Shown here: positions 9,077 through 22,268 of the stretch, in pieces | Numbering within the stretch: position 1 is the stretch's first letter | Layout of the letters: the number at the start of each line of letters is the position of its first letter | Source: Microbacterium dextranolyticum | Lineage (GTDB): Bacteria; Actinomycetota; Actinomycetes; Actinomycetales; Microbacteriaceae | Length of the DNA stretch: 64,000 nucleotides | Reading direction: 5' to 3' | Assembly (NCBI RefSeq): GCF_016907295.1 | Contig: NZ_JAFBBR010000001.1 | Location: forward strand, 1,674,001 to 1,738,000 | Position numbers and translations under genes: made by a program | The notes under the pieces: generated by a model | What the model was told of the DNA's origin: nothing | Database searches by the model: none | Seen by the model: the letters and a program-made list of their open reading frames with translations, nothing else

Positions 9077-9340
9077 GTGAAGACGTTCGACGGACTGTTC
9101 GCGGAGCTCACCGCCACCGCCGCCTCCCGCCCCGATGGATCGGGCACGGTCGCGCAGCTGGATCGCGGCGTGCACGCCATCGGCAAGAAGATCGTCGAAG
9201 AGGCCGCCGAGGTCTGGATGGCGGCCGAGTACCAGTCCGACGTCGAGGCGGCCGAGGAGATCTCGCAGCTGCTGTACCACGTGCAGGTCATGATGATCGC
9301 CAAGGGACTCTCCCTCGACGACGTGTACCGACATCTCTGA
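9077..9340 (+). CDS. hisE: Phosphoribosyl-ATP pyrophosphatase
   Basis: HisE removes pyrophosphate from phosphoribosyl-ATP, the second step of histidine synthesis. The 87-residue all-helical protein has the MazG-like signature [17 protein letters not shown] with its metal-binding Glu/Asp residues, and ends in the family-like DVYRHL. It starts at a GTG six bases after TAGCCT. It lies 52 bases upstream of hisG, the usual actinobacterial pair, and hisF and hisI follow. Confidence 0.95.
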   Translation: MKTFDGLFAELTATAASRPDGSGTVAQLDRGVHAIGKKIVEEAAEVWMAAEYQSDVEAAEEISQLLYHVQVMMIAKGLSLDDVYRHL

Positions 9341-9392
9341 GCCCCCGCCTCCGCTCAGACACCGACGCTCCCACAACGAAAGCTCCCGCGAC

Positions 9393-10235
9393 ATGCTGCG
9401 AATCGCCGTGCCGAACAAGGGGTCGCTCGCCGACACCGCCGCCGAGATGCTCGCCGAGGCCGGATACACCGGTCGACGTGACTCCAAGGAACTGCACATC
9501 ATCGACCCGGTCAACGAGGTCGAGTTCTTCTACCTGCGTCCGAAGGATATCGCCACGTACGTCGGCTCCGGCGCGCTGGACGTCGGGATCACGGGCCGTG
9601 ATCTGCTGCTGGACGCGCGCATGCCCGGCGCCCGCGAGATCGAGAGCCTCGGCTTCGCCCGGTCGACGTTCCGCTTCGCGGGGCGGCCCGGAACGTTTTC
9701 AGAGGTCGCCGACCTCGACGGCGTGCGGATCGCGACCTCGTACCCCGGGCTCGTCGACGGATTCCTCGACTCGCACGGGGTGGCGGCCGACCTCGTCCCC
9801 CTGGACGGCGCGGTCGAGTCGGCGATCGACCTCGGCGTGGCAGATGCGATCGCGGACGTCGTGGAGACCGGGACGACGCTGCGTCAGGCCGGGCTCGAGG
9901 TCTTCGGGCCTGTCATCCTCCAGTCCGAAGCAGTGCTCATCGGCGCCCCGACCGAGGCGGCGGGCACCGACACGCTCCTGCGGCGCCTGCGGGGCGTCAT
10001 GGTGGCGCGACAGTACGTGCTCATCGACTACGACCTGCCGGCCGATCTCGTGGACCGCGCCGTGGAGATCGCGCCCGGGATCGAGTCGCCGACCGTGTCG
10101 CCGCTGCGCGATCCCTCGTGGGTCGCGGTGCGCGTGATGACGCCGCGGGCGACGGTCAACCAGGTGATGGACGCCCTCTACGCCATCGGGGCCCGGGCGA
10201 TCCTGGTGACCGCGATCCGCGGCGCGAGGCTCTGA
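9393..10235 (+). CDS. hisG: ATP phosphoribosyltransferase, long form
   Basis: HisG joins ATP to PRPP in the first and feedback-inhibited step of histidine synthesis. The 280-residue length indicates the long, hexameric form that carries its own regulatory ACT-like domain, so no HisZ partner is needed. It begins [16 protein letters not shown]. The PRPP-binding segment is near residue 145 ([19 protein letters not shown]). The C-terminal domain from about 205 ([15 protein letters not shown]) would bind histidine. The ATG has only a weak GAAAG upstream. Its stop overlaps hisF by one base (TGATG), implying coupled translation. Confidence 0.95.
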   Translation: MLRIAVPNKGSLADTAAEMLAEAGYTGRRDSKELHIIDPVNEVEFFYLRPKDIATYVGSGALDVGITGRDLLLDARMPGAREIESLGFARSTFRFAGRPGTFSEVADLDGVRIATSYPGLVDGFLDSHGVAADLVPLDGAVESAIDLGVADAIADVVETGTTLRQAGLEVFGPVILQSEAVLIGAPTEAAGTDTLLRRLRGVMVARQYVLIDYDLPADLVDRAVEIAPGIESPTVSPLRDPSWVAVRVMTPRATVNQVMDALYAIGARAILVTAIRGARL

Positions 10236-10999
10236 TGTCGCTCGCGTGTCGGGTCATCCCGTGTCTCGACGTGGCGGCGGGCCGTGTCGTTAAGGGAGTG
10301 AACTTCGAGAACCTCCGCGACATGGGCGACCCGACCGAACTCGCCTCCCTGTACTTCGCGCAGGGCGCCGACGAGCTCACCTTCCTCGATGTGACGGCCA
10401 CGGTCGATGACCGCTCGACGACGTACGACGTCGTCCGGCGTACGGCGGAGCAGGTATTCATCCCGCTGACCGTCGGCGGCGGCGTGCGCTCCGCCGAGGA
10501 CGTCGCGCGCCTGCTCGGGGTCGGTGCCGACAAGGTCGGCGTCAACTCGGCCTCGATCGCCCGCCCCGACCTCATCGGCGAGATCGCGGACCGCTTCGGT
10601 GCGCAGGTGCTCGTGCTGAGCCTCGACGTGAAGCGTGCTGCCGGCACGCGGTCCGGCTTCGTCGTGACCACCCACGGCGGGCGGACGGCGACCTCGCTCG
10701 ACGCGCTCGAGTGGGCGCGGGAGGCGATCGACCGCGGTGCGGGGGAGCTGCTGGTGAACTCGATCGACGCCGACGGCACCAAGGACGGCTTCGACCTCGA
10801 GCTCATCGGACTGATGCGGGAGATCTCCTCGGTTCCGGTGATCGCATCCGGGGGCGCGGGTCGCGTGGGCGACTTCGCCCCCGCCATCGCCGCCGGTGCC
10901 GATGCGGTGCTCGCGGCATCCGTCTTCCACTCCGGTGAACTCACGATCGGCGACGTGAAGGATGCCCTCGCCTCCGGCGGCGTCGAGGTGCGGCGATGA
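10235..10999 (+). CDS. hisF: Imidazole glycerol phosphate synthase cyclase subunit
   Basis: HisF is a TIM barrel that uses ammonia from its partner HisH to close the imidazole ring, releasing AICAR. The 254-residue protein begins [21 protein letters not shown] with the catalytic Asp of CLDV. It has the second catalytic Asp in [16 protein letters not shown] and the phosphate-binding loops GGGVRS and ASGGAG. hisH and hisA are not nearby, so they must lie elsewhere. The ATG overlaps the hisG stop by one base and the stop overlaps hisI by four. Confidence 0.96.
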   Translation: MSLACRVIPCLDVAAGRVVKGVNFENLRDMGDPTELASLYFAQGADELTFLDVTATVDDRSTTYDVVRRTAEQVFIPLTVGGGVRSAEDVARLLGVGADKVGVNSASIARPDLIGEIADRFGAQVLVLSLDVKRAAGTRSGFVVTTHGGRTATSLDALEWAREAIDRGAGELLVNSIDADGTKDGFDLELIGLMREISSVPVIASGGAGRVGDFAPAIAAGADAVLAASVFHSGELTIGDVKDALASGGVEVRR

Positions 11000-11349
11000 C
11001 CGGCGCCGACCCACGCCTGGAGCGCGTGCGTTTCGACACGAACGGACTCGTGGCCGCCATCATCCAGCAGCACGACACCGGCGAGGTGCTGATGCTCGGA
11101 TGGATGGACGCCGAGGCACTCCGGCGCACACTCACGGAGGGTCGTGTCACGTTCTGGTCGCGCTCGCGCCAGGAGTACTGGCGCAAGGGCGACACGTCCG
11201 GTCACGCGCAGTACGTCAAGGGCGCGCGGTTGGACTGCGACGGCGACGCGCTCCTCATCTCCGTCGAGCAGATCGGGGCTGCGTGCCACACCGGCGACCG
11301 CACCTGCTTCGACGCGGACGATCTCGCCCCCGTCGAGGGAGCGCCGTGA
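10996..11349 (+). CDS. hisI: Phosphoribosyl-AMP cyclohydrolase
   Basis: HisI opens the adenine ring of phosphoribosyl-AMP, a zinc-dependent step between HisE and HisA. The 117-residue, stand-alone form shows [34 protein letters not shown] and the zinc ligands in LDCDGDALL and CHTGDRTCF. It starts in ATGA overlap with hisF. Its stop overlaps the next gene by GTGA. trpE normally stands between hisI and the Trp-associated membrane gene in relatives; it is not here. Confidence 0.95.
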   Translation: MTGADPRLERVRFDTNGLVAAIIQQHDTGEVLMLGWMDAEALRRTLTEGRVTFWSRSRQEYWRKGDTSGHAQYVKGARLDCDGDALLISVEQIGAACHTGDRTCFDADDLAPVEGAP

Positions 11350-11957
11350 TCGCACGCGCGCGCATGATCGCCGTGCTCGGCATCGTGCTCGGCGGTGCCG
11401 TCGGCGTCATCTCGTCGACGCAGACGTGGCTCGAGGTCGCGCTGCGCTCCGGCTCGGCCGACGCCCTCGCCGTTCCGGGTGCATCGGCGATGGCGCTCCT
11501 CGCGCCCCTGAGCCTTGCGGCACTCGCCCTCGGGCTCGCGCTCACGGTCGTCGGCCGCGTGCTCCGCTACGCGTTCGGCGTCCTCGCGGCGGCGATCGGC
11601 GTCACGATGCTCGCCGGTTCCGCCCGGATCGCGTTCGAGCGCCCGGTGGATGCGGCGGCATCCGTCGTGACGAGTGCGACCGGACTCTCGGGTCGCGACG
11701 CGATCGCCGATCTGGTCGAGGCAATCGCTGCCACGGCGTGGCCGTTCGCGGCTGCGGTCGCGGGGCTCGTCATCCTCGCCGGCGGACTCTGGACCCTCGC
11801 CACGGCGCACCGCTGGCGGGGAAGCGGTCGCCGCTACGAGCGTGAGACGAGTGCCCCGACCGCGCGCGGGGGTGCGCGCCCGCACGACGCGTCGCGCGAT
11901 AACGCCATCGACTCGTGGGACGACCTGTCGCACGGCGACGATCCGACCGACCGCTAG
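11346..11957 (+). CDS. Trp biosynthesis-associated membrane protein
   Basis: This 203-residue protein has four predicted membrane segments (about residues 7-25, 45-65, 72-92 and 135-155) and a charged cytosolic tail rich in Asp and Ser. Position and layout fit the actinobacterial family found beside trpC, known only by association with tryptophan genes; its biochemical role is not established. It starts at GTG in GTGA overlap with hisI, so it is translationally coupled to the histidine genes. The tail encodes the TAGACT promoter used by the next gene. Confidence 0.75.
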   Translation: MIARARMIAVLGIVLGGAVGVISSTQTWLEVALRSGSADALAVPGASAMALLAPLSLAALALGLALTVVGRVLRYAFGVLAAAIGVTMLAGSARIAFERPVDAAASVVTSATGLSGRDAIADLVEAIAATAWPFAAAVAGLVILAGGLWTLATAHRWRGSGRRYERETSAPTARGGARPHDASRDNAIDSWDDLSHGDDPTDR

Positions 11958-11960
11958 ACT
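11955..11960 (+). promoter_or_regulatory. -10 element TAGACT before the small membrane gene and trpCBA
   Basis: TAGACT overlaps the stop codon of the upstream membrane gene. A transcript would begin near 11967 with a leader of about 22 bases that holds the AAGGAG ribosome site. It could give trpCBA expression independent of the his genes. Confidence 0.45.
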
Positions 11961-11988
11961 GGCGGGGACCCGCACCCGAAGGAGAGCA

Positions 11989-12219
11989 ATGAGCAGCAGC
12001 ATCGAAGACCCCGGCCACGGACACTCGCCGGCGGCCTGGACGGCCGTCGTGATCATGCTCGTCGCGGTCTCCCTCGGCACGCTGTTCTTCGTGCTCGACA
12101 TGCCGGTGCTCGTCTGGGCCTCGGCCGGACTTCTCGTCGTCGGACTCATCGTCGGATGGGTGATGGCCAAGGCCGGCTACGGCGCGCACAGTCCCAAGTA
12201 CGCCGCGAAGCAGCACTGA
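11989..12219 (+). CDS. Small two-helix membrane protein (DUF6704-like)
   Basis: This 76-residue protein has a His/Gly-rich N terminus ([11 protein letters not shown]), two membrane helices (about 17-36 and 41-60), and a short tail [15 protein letters not shown] strong AAGGAG at 11979-11984 sets the start. Similar small proteins are common between the Trp-associated membrane gene and trpC in Microbacteriaceae. No function is known to me. The paired His-Gly motifs at both ends might bind metal, which is only a guess. trpC begins two bases after the stop. Confidence 0.75.
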   Translation: MSSSIEDPGHGHSPAAWTAVVIMLVAVSLGTLFFVLDMPVLVWASAGLLVVGLIVGWVMAKAGYGAHSPKYAAKQH

Positions 12220-12221
12220 TC

Positions 12222-12998
12222 ATGCTGGCAGGCCTCACCGCCGGCGCGGTGGAGGATGCCGAGGTGCGCGCGCAGGACCGCCCGCTGGCGGATGTCGAGC
12301 GCGCCGCGCTCGCGCAGGCGCCGGCACTCGCCGCCCTCGCCGCCCTCGCACCCGCCGACCGCGTCAAGATCATCGCCGAGGTCAAGCGCGCGAGCCCGTC
12401 GCGCGGCGACCTGGCGGCCATCCCCGACCCCGCGCTGCAGGCGGCGCTCTACCAGCAGGGCGGCGCGTCGGCCATCTCGGTGCTCACCGAGGGACGTCGC
12501 TTCAAGGGTTCTCTGGCCGACCTCGAAGCAGTGAAGGCACGCGTCGACGTACCGGTGCTGCGCAAGGACTTCATCGCCACCCCCTACCAGGTGCTCGAAG
12601 CCCGCGCCTCGGGCGCGGACCTGGTGCTGCTGATCGTCGCGGCTCTGGACCAGCCCCTGCTGAGACAGCTGCACGAACTGACCCTGCAGCTGGGGATGAC
12701 GCCGCTCGTCGAGACGCATTCGCGCGACGAACTGAAGCGCGCAGCCGACCTGGGCGCCCGGTTGATCGGGGTCAACGCTCGGAACCTCTCCACGTTCGAC
12801 CTGGATCGTGACCTGTTCGGCTCGCTCGCCGAGCACTTCCCGTCGGATGCCATTCGAATCGCCGAGTCGGCGGTGCTGGCGCCCGCGGACGTCGCCCACT
12901 ACCGTGCCGCCGGCGCCGATGTGGTCCTCGTCGGCGAGGCGCTCGTGACCAACGACCCGGTGACCACCCTGCACGCCTTCTTGGAGGCCGGATCATGA
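12222..12998 (+). CDS. trpC: Indole-3-glycerol phosphate synthase
   Basis: TrpC converts carboxyphenylaminodeoxyribulose phosphate to indole-3-glycerol phosphate. The 258-residue TIM barrel has the active-site motifs [13 protein letters not shown] (catalytic Lys), [17 protein letters not shown] and [11 protein letters not shown], with the phosphate loop [13 protein letters not shown]. It begins two bases after the upstream stop. The last four bases overlap trpB. It is stand-alone, not fused to TrpF. Confidence 0.95.
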   Translation: MLAGLTAGAVEDAEVRAQDRPLADVERAALAQAPALAALAALAPADRVKIIAEVKRASPSRGDLAAIPDPALQAALYQQGGASAISVLTEGRRFKGSLADLEAVKARVDVPVLRKDFIATPYQVLEARASGADLVLLIVAALDQPLLRQLHELTLQLGMTPLVETHSRDELKRAADLGARLIGVNARNLSTFDLDRDLFGSLAEHFPSDAIRIAESAVLAPADVAHYRAAGADVVLVGEALVTNDPVTTLHAFLEAGS

Positions 12999-14257
12999 CG
13001 AGCCTGCGCGACCAGCCCGGTCCCTTCTTCGGAGATTTCGGCGGGAGGTTCATGCCGGAGTCGCTGATCGCCGCCATCGACGAGCTCACGGGGGTCTACG
13101 AGACCGCCCTCGCCGATCCCGCATTCCACGCGGAGTACGAGCAGCTGCTGCACTCCTACGCCGGACGTCCCTCCGCTCTGACCGAGGTCCCCCGCTTCGC
13201 CGCGCACGCGGGCGGGGCGCGGGTCTTCCTCAAGCGCGAAGACCTCAACCACACCGGCTCGCACAAGATCAACAACGTGATCGGCCAGGCGCTGCTGACG
13301 CAGCGGCTCGGCAAGACGCGGGTGATCGCCGAGACCGGTGCGGGGCAGCACGGCGTGGCGACGGCGACAGCGGCGGCCCTGTTCGGCTTCGACTGCACGA
13401 TCTACATGGGCGAAGTCGACACGGAGCGCCAGGCGCTGAACGTCGCCCGCATGCGCCTGCTCGGTGCCGAGGTGATCCCGGTGACCACGGGGTCGCGCAC
13501 GCTCAAGGACGCGATCAACGAGGCCTACCGCGATTGGGTGGCCTCGGTCGAGACGACCAACTACATCTTCGGCACCGCCGCCGGGCCGCACCCGTTCCCG
13601 GCGATGGTGCGCGACTTCCAGAAGATCATCTCGGAGGAGGCTCGCCAGCAGCTGCTCGACGAGACCGGGCGACTGCCCGATGCCGTGGTCGCGTGCGTCG
13701 GCGGCGGCTCGAACGCGATCGGCATGTTCGACGCGTTCCTCGACGACGAGGACGTCGCCCTCTACGGTGTCGAGGCGGCCGGCGACGGCGTCGACACGCC
13801 GAAGCACGCGGCATCCATCGAGCGCGGGCGGCCCGGCGTTCTGCACGGTGCCAAGACCTACGTGCTCCAGGACGAGGACGGCCAGACCGTCGAGTCCCAC
13901 TCGATCTCCGCGGGACTCGACTATCCGGGCGTCGGTCCCGAGCACGCGTGGCTGTCCGACATCGGCCGGGCGACCTACATCCCCGCGACCGACGCCGAGG
14001 CGATGGACGCCCTCCGGCTGCTGTCGCGGACCGAGGGCATCATCCCCGCCATCGAATCGGCCCACGCCCTCGCCGGAGCCCTGCGACTGGGGCGGGAGCT
14101 GGGTCCGGATGCGATCATCGCCGTGAGCCTGTCCGGCCGGGGCGACAAGGACATGGACACGGCCGCACGCTGGTTCGGCCTGTACGACGATGGCGAGGGG
14201 CCGGTCGAGGCGCCGCCGTCCGATGAGGACGCCCACGGAGAGGGGATCGAGCTGTGA
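12995..14257 (+). CDS. trpB: Tryptophan synthase beta chain
   Basis: TrpB condenses indole with serine using pyridoxal phosphate. The 420-residue protein carries the PLP lysine in [10 protein letters not shown] near residue 92, the catalytic Glu in [11 protein letters not shown], and the phosphate-binding loop [12 protein letters not shown]. The C-terminal [17 protein letters not shown] is typical, followed by a longer acidic tail of about 25 residues. It starts in ATGA overlap with trpC and ends in GTGA overlap with trpA, its complex partner, favouring balanced synthesis. Confidence 0.97.
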   Translation: MTSLRDQPGPFFGDFGGRFMPESLIAAIDELTGVYETALADPAFHAEYEQLLHSYAGRPSALTEVPRFAAHAGGARVFLKREDLNHTGSHKINNVIGQALLTQRLGKTRVIAETGAGQHGVATATAAALFGFDCTIYMGEVDTERQALNVARMRLLGAEVIPVTTGSRTLKDAINEAYRDWVASVETTNYIFGTAAGPHPFPAMVRDFQKIISEEARQQLLDETGRLPDAVVACVGGGSNAIGMFDAFLDDEDVALYGVEAAGDGVDTPKHAASIERGRPGVLHGAKTYVLQDEDGQTVESHSISAGLDYPGVGPEHAWLSDIGRATYIPATDAEAMDALRLLSRTEGIIPAIESAHALAGALRLGRELGPDAIIAVSLSGRGDKDMDTAARWFGLYDDGEGPVEAPPSDEDAHGEGIEL

Positions 14258-15036
14258 GCCGGGTCGCCGATGCCATCGCCGCGGCGCGTTCCGCAGGGCG
14301 CGGCGCCTTCGTGGGATACCTGCCGCTCGGCTTCCCCGACCTCGAGACGAGCATCGACGCCGCGGTCGCCCTCGCCGAGGCCGGAGCCGATGTCCTCGAG
14401 CTCGGACCGCCGTACTCCGACCCCGTGATGGACGGCACCGTCATCCAGGAGGCGACGCAGGCCGCCCTGGCCGGCGGTTTCCGGATGCGCGACACGTTCA
14501 CCGCGGTGCGCCAGATCGCGGCCCGTACCGACGTGCCGATCCTCGTCATGACGTACTGGAACCCCGTGCTGCAGTACGGCGTGGACCGTTTCGCCGACGA
14601 CCTGGCCGCGGCCGGCGGCGCGGGCCTGATCACGCCCGACATCACCCCGGACGCCGCGGCCGACTGGATCGCCGCGTCCGAGCGCACCGGGCTCGACCGG
14701 GTCTTCCTCGCGGCGCCGACCTCGACCGACGCGCGTCTGCGGATGATCGCGGAATCCTCCACCGGCTTCGTCTACACCGTGTCGACCATGGGCATCACGG
14801 GCGAGCGGGCCGAACTGGATGCCGCGGCACGCACGCTCGTCGCCCGCCTGCGCGGATTCGGGGTCGAGAACGCCTGCGTGGGCATCGGCATCTCCACGCC
14901 CGACCAGGTGTCCGGCGTCGTCGAGTACGCGGACGGCGCCATCGTCGGAACGGCTCTCGTCCGTGCGCTGCGCGACGGCGGGGTGGACGGCCTCGCCGCC
15001 GAGGCGCGCGCACTGGCATCCGGCACCGTTCGCTGA
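14254..15036 (+). CDS. trpA: Tryptophan synthase alpha chain
   Basis: TrpA splits indole-3-glycerol phosphate and passes indole through a tunnel to TrpB. The 260-residue TIM barrel has the catalytic Glu in [14 protein letters not shown] near residue 50 and the second acid in LITPDITPD. The loop reads STMGITGER and the phosphate site [10 protein letters not shown]. The start is a GTG overlapping the trpB stop. A promoter for lgt lies in the gap that follows. Confidence 0.96.
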   Translation: MSRVADAIAAARSAGRGAFVGYLPLGFPDLETSIDAAVALAEAGADVLELGPPYSDPVMDGTVIQEATQAALAGGFRMRDTFTAVRQIAARTDVPILVMTYWNPVLQYGVDRFADDLAAAGGAGLITPDITPDAAADWIAASERTGLDRVFLAAPTSTDARLRMIAESSTGFVYTVSTMGITGERAELDAAARTLVARLRGFGVENACVGIGISTPDQVSGVVEYADGAIVGTALVRALRDGGVDGLAAEARALASGTVR

Positions 15037-15098
15037 GCCGGATCTCGGGCGCGACGCTCGCGGGGCCGGTGCGGCGTCGGCGTGCGTGCGCGGCGAAG

Positions 15099-15104
15099 TA
15101 GACT
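15099..15104 (+). promoter_or_regulatory. -10 element TAGACT for lgt
   Basis: TAGACT is followed by seven bases and then the GTG at 15112, so the lgt message is probably leaderless. Confidence 0.5.
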
Positions 15105-15111
15105 TCCCCTC

Positions 15112-16098
15112 GTGCTTTTCTCCGCCTCGGTCGTCGCCAGCATCCCCAGTCCGTCGATCAGTTCGTTTTCGGTGGGTCCGCTGACGATCCACTTCTACGC
15201 GCTGTGCATTCTGGCGGGCATCATCGCAGCGGCCTTCCTGACGAATCGGCGCCTCACGGCGCGCGGAGCGGAGCCCTGGGTCGTCATCGACATCTGTCTG
15301 ATCGCGGTTCCTCTCGCCATCATCGGCGCGCGCCTGTTCCACGTGGTCACCCACTGGAGCTACTACTTCGACCAGGGCCGCGAGTGGTGGAACCCCTTCG
15401 TCAAAGACGCGATCTGGAACGTCTGGGACGGCGGCATCGCCATCTTCGGCGCCCTGATCGCCGGTGCCGTCGGCGCGTGGCTCGGCTGCAAGTGGACGGG
15501 TGTCCGCTTCTGGACCTTCGCCGACGCGCTGGCTCCCGGCCTGCTCCTCGCCCAGGCGATGGGTCGCTTCGGCAACTGGTTCAACCAGGAGCTGTACGGA
15601 CTGCCGACCGACCTGCCCTGGGGCTTGCAGATCTCGTATCCGAACCCGGCGTGGCCGGCGGGTCTTCCCGAGGGGACGCTGTTCCACCCCACATTCCTGT
15701 ACGAGGTCATCTGGAACACGCTCGGCGTGCTGTTCCTGCTGTGGGTCGGCAAGCGCTTTACCCTGCAGTGGGGACGCCTGTTCGCGCTCTACCTCGTCTG
15801 GTACAGCGCGGGCCGCATCGTGTGGGAGAGCATCCGCATCGATCCCAGCGACGTGTTCTTCGGGCTGCGCACCAACGTGTGGGCCGCGATCGCGGGCGTG
15901 GTCGTCGGGCTGGCGATCTTCGTCGTCCAGAAGCGGCGCCACCCGGGGCTCGAACCCTCGCCGTACCGGCCCGGACGTGAGCGCGCGGTCGGCGGGGCTG
16001 TACAATCGCAGAACACCGACGACTTCGTGGACGTGAGCGCACCCCCTGCGTCCGAGTTCGTCGCGGACGCTGCCACAAGCACAGTCGCCTCGAAGTAA
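15112..16098 (+). CDS. lgt: Prolipoprotein diacylglyceryl transferase
   Basis: Lgt attaches diacylglycerol to the lipobox cysteine of prelipoproteins in the membrane. The 328-residue protein has about seven membrane helices. The signature is [13 protein letters not shown] near residue 155, with the upstream [10 protein letters not shown] and [10 protein letters not shown] chose GTG 15112 because it follows a -10 box by seven bases; a GTG ten codons upstream adds a basic stretch before the first helix. The last 40 residues are hydrophilic. lgt after trpA is the standard order in actinobacteria. The matching Lnt gene is at 41035-42600. Confidence 0.95.
   Translation: MLFSASVVASIPSPSISSFSVGPLTIHFYALCILAGIIAAAFLTNRRLTARGAEPWVVIDICLIAVPLAIIGARLFHVVTHWSYYFDQGREWWNPFVKDAIWNVWDGGIAIFGALIAGAVGAWLGCKWTGVRFWTFADALAPGLLLAQAMGRFGNWFNQELYGLPTDLPWGLQISYPNPAWPAGLPEGTLFHPTFLYEVIWNTLGVLFLLWVGKRFTLQWGRLFALYLVWYSAGRIVWESIRIDPSDVFFGLRTNVWAAIAGVVVGLAIFVVQKRRHPGLEPSPYRPGRERAVGGAVQSQNTDDFVDVSAPPASEFVADAATSTVASK
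16001..16006 (+). promoter_or_regulatory. -10 element TACAAT for gltB, inside lgt
   Basis: TACAAT within the lgt 3' end is the best -10 match upstream of gltB and would give a leader of about 150 bases. No strong -35 is visible (GTGAGC near 15977). Confidence 0.35.
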
Positions 16099-16162
16099 CA
16101 CACACAGCACCATCGCAGGGCCGACGTCGTCCCGGATCAGCTTGACCATGAGGACGGTAGCA

Positions 16163-19100
16163 ATGGCCTCGAGCCCCCGTCGCGGAGAAACTCCCGACAG
16201 CATCGCGCTGAGCGCATCGGGCATCCCCTCGAAGCAGGGTATGTACAACCCGGCATTCGAGAAGGACGCCTGCGGTCTCGCCATGGTGGCGACGCTGCGC
16301 GGCACGCCCGGGCACGACATCGTCGACCTGGCGCTCACCGCGCTGCGCAATCTCGAGCATCGTGGGGCCATCGGCTCCGACGCCGGGACGGGCGACGGCG
16401 CCGGCATCCTCACGCAGATGCCCGATGCCTTCCTGCGCGCGGTCGTCGGATTCGATCTGCCGCCGGTGGGGGAGTACGCCGCGGGTCTCGCGTTCCTGCC
16501 GCTGGAGGACGGCGCGCGCGCCGAGGTGAAGGCCGGCGTCGAGCGGGTCGCCGCCTCGGAGGGACTGACCGTGCTCGGCTGGCGCGTCGTGCCCACGGAG
16601 GACGAGCACCTCGGCAAGCTGGCCTTCGCCGCGCGTCCCGCCTTCGAGCAGCTCTTCGTCTCGCGCCCGGCCGTCGGCGACGCGCCGGCGCTGAGCGGTA
16701 TCGACCTGGATCGTCGCGTCTATCGTCTGCGCAAGCGCGCGCGGCGCGAGCACGGTGCGTACTTCGTCTCGCTGAGCGCCCGGACGCTCGGGTACAAGGG
16801 CATGGTCACCACGCTCCAGCTCGAGCCGTTCTACCCGGACCTGCAGGACGAACGCTTCGAGAGCGAGCTGGCGGTCGTCCACTCGCGCTACTCGACGAAC
16901 ACCTTCCCCTCGTGGCCGCTCGCCCAGCCGCTGCGCATGCTCGCGCACAACGGTGAGATCAACACCGTGGGCGCGAACCGCAACTGGATGCGAGCGCGGC
17001 AGTCGCAGCTCGAGTCCGAGCTCGTGGGCGACATCCGCCCGCTCCTGCCGATCTGCACCGAGGGCGCGAGCGACTCGGCGTCGTTCGACGAGGTGCTGGA
17101 GCTTCTCACGCTCACGGGTCGGAGCCTGCCGCACGCCGTCATGATGATGGTGCCCGAAGCGTACGAGAAGCAGACGACGCTCGACCCCGATCTGCGCGCC
17201 TTCTACGAGTACCACTCCATGCAGATGGAGCCCTGGGACGGCCCCGCGGCGCTGATCTTCACCGACGGCACGCTCGTGGGCGCGACGCTCGACCGCAACG
17301 GTCTGCGCCCGGGCCGCTGGACCGAGACGACCGACGGCCTCGTCGTCATCGGCTCCGAGACCGGTGTGCTGGACTTCGAGCCGGCGCGCATCAAGCGTCG
17401 CGGACGTCTGCGTCCCGGCCGCATGTTCGTCGTCGACACCGCGCAGCGCCGCATCATCGAGGACGAAGAGGTCAAGCGCGACCTCGCGAACCTGAAGCCG
17501 TGGCAGGAGTGGCTCGATGCCGGGCGCGTACGCCTGAAGGACCTGCCCGAGCGGGAGCACATCGTGCACCCGATCGCGTCGATCACGCGCCGCCAGCGTA
17601 CGTTCGGGTACACCGAGGAGGAAGTGCGCATCCTCCTCACCCCCATGGGTCAGAACGGCGCCGAGCCGCTCGGCGCAATGGGGTCGGATGCGCCGATCGC
17701 GGTGCTCAGCGAGCGTCCGCGCCTGCTGTTCGACTACTTCGTGCAGCAGTTCGCGCAGGTGACGAACCCGCCGCTCGACTCGATCCGCGAAGAGGTCGTG
17801 ACGTCGCTGTCGCTGGGTCTCGGACCCGAGCGGAACCTGCTGTCGTGGGGTCCGGAGCACACGCGCACCGTGACACTCGACTTCCCCGTGATCGACAACG
17901 ACGAACTCGCCAAGCTGCAGAACATCGACAAGGCGATGCCCGGACGGCGCAGTGCCACGATCCGTGGCCTGTACCACTTCGACCAGGGCGATCACTCGCT
18001 CGAGAAGCGCATCGAAGAGATGTGCGCGGAGGTCGATGCGGCGATCGCCGACGGCGCCGAGTTCATCATCCTGAGCGACCGGGACTCCAACAAGGATCTC
18101 GTGCCGATCCCGTCGCTGCTGATGCTCTCGGCCGTGCATCATCACCTGATCCGGCGCGAGAACCGCATGAAGGTCGGCCTGGTGGTCGAAGCGGGCGACG
18201 TGCGCGAAGTTCACCACGTCGCGACGCTCATCGGCTACGGCGCATCCGCCGTGAACCCGTACCTCGCGATGGAGACGGTCGAGTACCTCGTGCGCGCCGG
18301 CTTCATCACCGGGATCTCGCCGGAGAAGGCGGTCGCGAACCTCATCTATGCGCTCGGCAAGGGCGTGTTGAAGATCATGTCCAAGATGGGTATCTCGACG
18401 GTCTCGTCGTACGCCGGGTCGCAGGTGTTCGAGGCGGTCGGTTTGTCGGAGGACTTCGTCGAGAAGTACTTCACGGGTACCGAGACGAAGCTCGGCGGCG
18501 TCGGCATCGTCGAGATCGCACGCGAGAACCAGGCGCGTCACGACTACGCCTACCCCGAGGACGAGGCGGCGCGCACGCACGAGCGGCTGTGGACAGGCGG
18601 CGAGTACCAGTGGCGCCGGGACGGTGCGCCGCACCTGTTCAACCCCGACACCGTGTTCCGTCTGCAGCACTCCACCCGTGAGCGCCGCTACGACATCTTC
18701 CGCCAGTACACGAAGCTCGTCGACGACCAGTCGGCCGAGCTGAAGACGCTGCGCGGCATGTTCCGTCTGAAGACCGGGGAGCGTCCGCCCGTCCCGATCG
18801 ACGAGGTCGAGCCCGTCTCGTCGATCGTGCGGCGTTTCTCGACCGGAGCGATGAGCTACGGCTCGATCTCCAAAGAGGCGCACGAGACCCTCGCGATCGC
18901 GATGAACTCGATCGGCGCGAAGTCCAACACGGGCGAGGGTGGCGAGGACGTCGAGCGTCTGCTCGACCCGTCCCGTCGCAGCGCGATCAAGCAGGTCGCC
19001 TCGGGCCGGTTCGGTGTCACGAGCATGTATCTGACGCACGCGGATGACATCCAGATCAAGCTCGCGCAGGGTGCCAAACCCGGCGAGGGCGGTCAGCTGC

Positions 19101-20753
19101 CGCCGGCCAAGGTCTACCCGTGGATCGCGCGCACCCGCGGCGGGACGCCGGGTGTCGGACTGATCTCGCCGCCGCCCCACCACGACATCTACTCGATCGA
19201 AGACCTGAAGCAGCTCATCTTCGACCTGAAGCGTGCGAACCCCGCGGCGCGGGTGCACGTCAAGCTCGTGAGCCAGTCGGGAATCGGCGCGGTCGCGGCC
19301 GGAACGGCCAAGGCTCTCGCGGATGTGATCCTGGTCTCCGGCCACGACGGCGGCACCGGCGCCAGCCCGCTGAACTCGCTCAAGCACGCGGGTACGCCGT
19401 GGGAGCTGGGTCTGGCCGAGACGCAGCAGACGTTGATGCTCAACGACATGCGCGACCGCGTGGTCGTCCAGGCGGATGGACAGCTCAAGACCGGTCGCGA
19501 CGTCGTCATCGCCGCGCTGCTGGGCGCGGAGGAGTTCGGCTTCGCCACGACCGCTCTCGTGGTGGAAGGCTGCGTCATGATGCGCGTCTGCCATCTCGAC
19601 ACCTGCCCCGTGGGCGTGGCCACGCAGAATCCGGTGCTCCGCAAGCGCTTCACGGGCAAGCCCGAGCACGTCGTGAACTTCATGGAGTTCGTGGCGCAGG
19701 AGGTGCGCGAGTACCTCGCCGAACTCGGTTTCCGTACGCTCGACGAAGCGATCGGCCGCAACGACATGCTCGACACGAGCGGCGCCGTGGACCACTGGAA
19801 GGCGGCCGACCTCGACCTCGCTCCGATCCTCGCCGGTCCGGCTTTCGGTCCCGACGTGCCGCGGCGCCATCTGCGCGATCAGGACCACGAGCTCGAGAAG
19901 CACTTCGACGTCGGCCTCATCGAACGGTCGCAGGATGTCATCGCCCACGGCGGTCACCTCGCGATCGATCTGCCGATCCGCAACACGGAGCGCGCCGTCG
20001 GGACGATGCTCGGCAACCGCGTCACCCTGCAGCATGGCGAGCACGGACTGCCGTCCGGCAGCATCGAGGTCAACCTCACCGGGTCGGCGGGGCAGTCCTT
20101 CGGCGCCTTCCTGCCCGCCGGGATCACGCTGCGCCTCGAGGGCGACTCGAACGATTACGTCGGCAAGGGCCTCTCCGGTGGTCAGATCGTCGTGCGGCCT
20201 CCGCGCGACGCTGCGTTCGACGCGTCGCAGAACGTGATCGCGGGCAACGTGATCGGGTACGGTGCGACCCAGGGGAGCCTCTTCCTCCGCGGCGTCGTGG
20301 GGGAGCGCTTCCTGGTGCGCAACTCGGGTGCCACCGCGGTCGTCGAGGGCGTGGGCGACCACGCGCTCGAGTACATGACCGGCGGGCTCGCGGTCATCCT
20401 CGGCGCCACCGGGCGCAACCTCGGAGCCGGCATGTCCGGCGGCACCGCCTACATCTACAAGCTCGACCGCGACTTGGTGAACAGTGAGGCCCTGGCCAGC
20501 GGCGAACTGGAACTGCTCGCGCTGGGGTCCGGTGACGCCGAGATCCTGCACGACCTGCTCGAGCGGCACGTCGCCGAGACCGGCTCGACCCTCGCCGCAG
20601 GCCTCCTGGAGGACTTCGAGGCCGAGACGCACAACTTCGTCCGAGTACGGCCGCGTGACTACGCGGCCGTGCTGCAGACCCGACAGGACGCCGCCGCCGA
20701 GGGGCTGGACCCCGACAGCGACGTCGTCTGGACACGCATCCTGGAGGTGACCG

Positions 20754-20761
<8 letters not shown>
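16163..20761 (+). CDS. gltB: Glutamate synthase (NADPH) large subunit
   Basis: GltB makes two glutamates from glutamine and 2-oxoglutarate. The N-terminal amidotransferase (Ntn) domain has its nucleophile at Cys37 in [11 protein letters not shown], implying removal of a 36-residue propeptide. The FMN synthase domain spans roughly 800-1200, with a 3Fe-4S cluster at Cys residues in [15 protein letters not shown] near 1140. The C-terminal GXGXG helix domain follows. Length is 1532 residues, typical. The ATG at 16163 follows GAGGACGG; an ATG five codons earlier and a TTG seven codons earlier are possible. gltD overlaps by eight bases. Confidence 0.96.
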
Positions 20762-22223
<1,462 letters not shown>

Positions 22224-22268
22224 GCTGAGCACAACCCCCGAAAACACACACAGACCGGAGAGTCAGTA

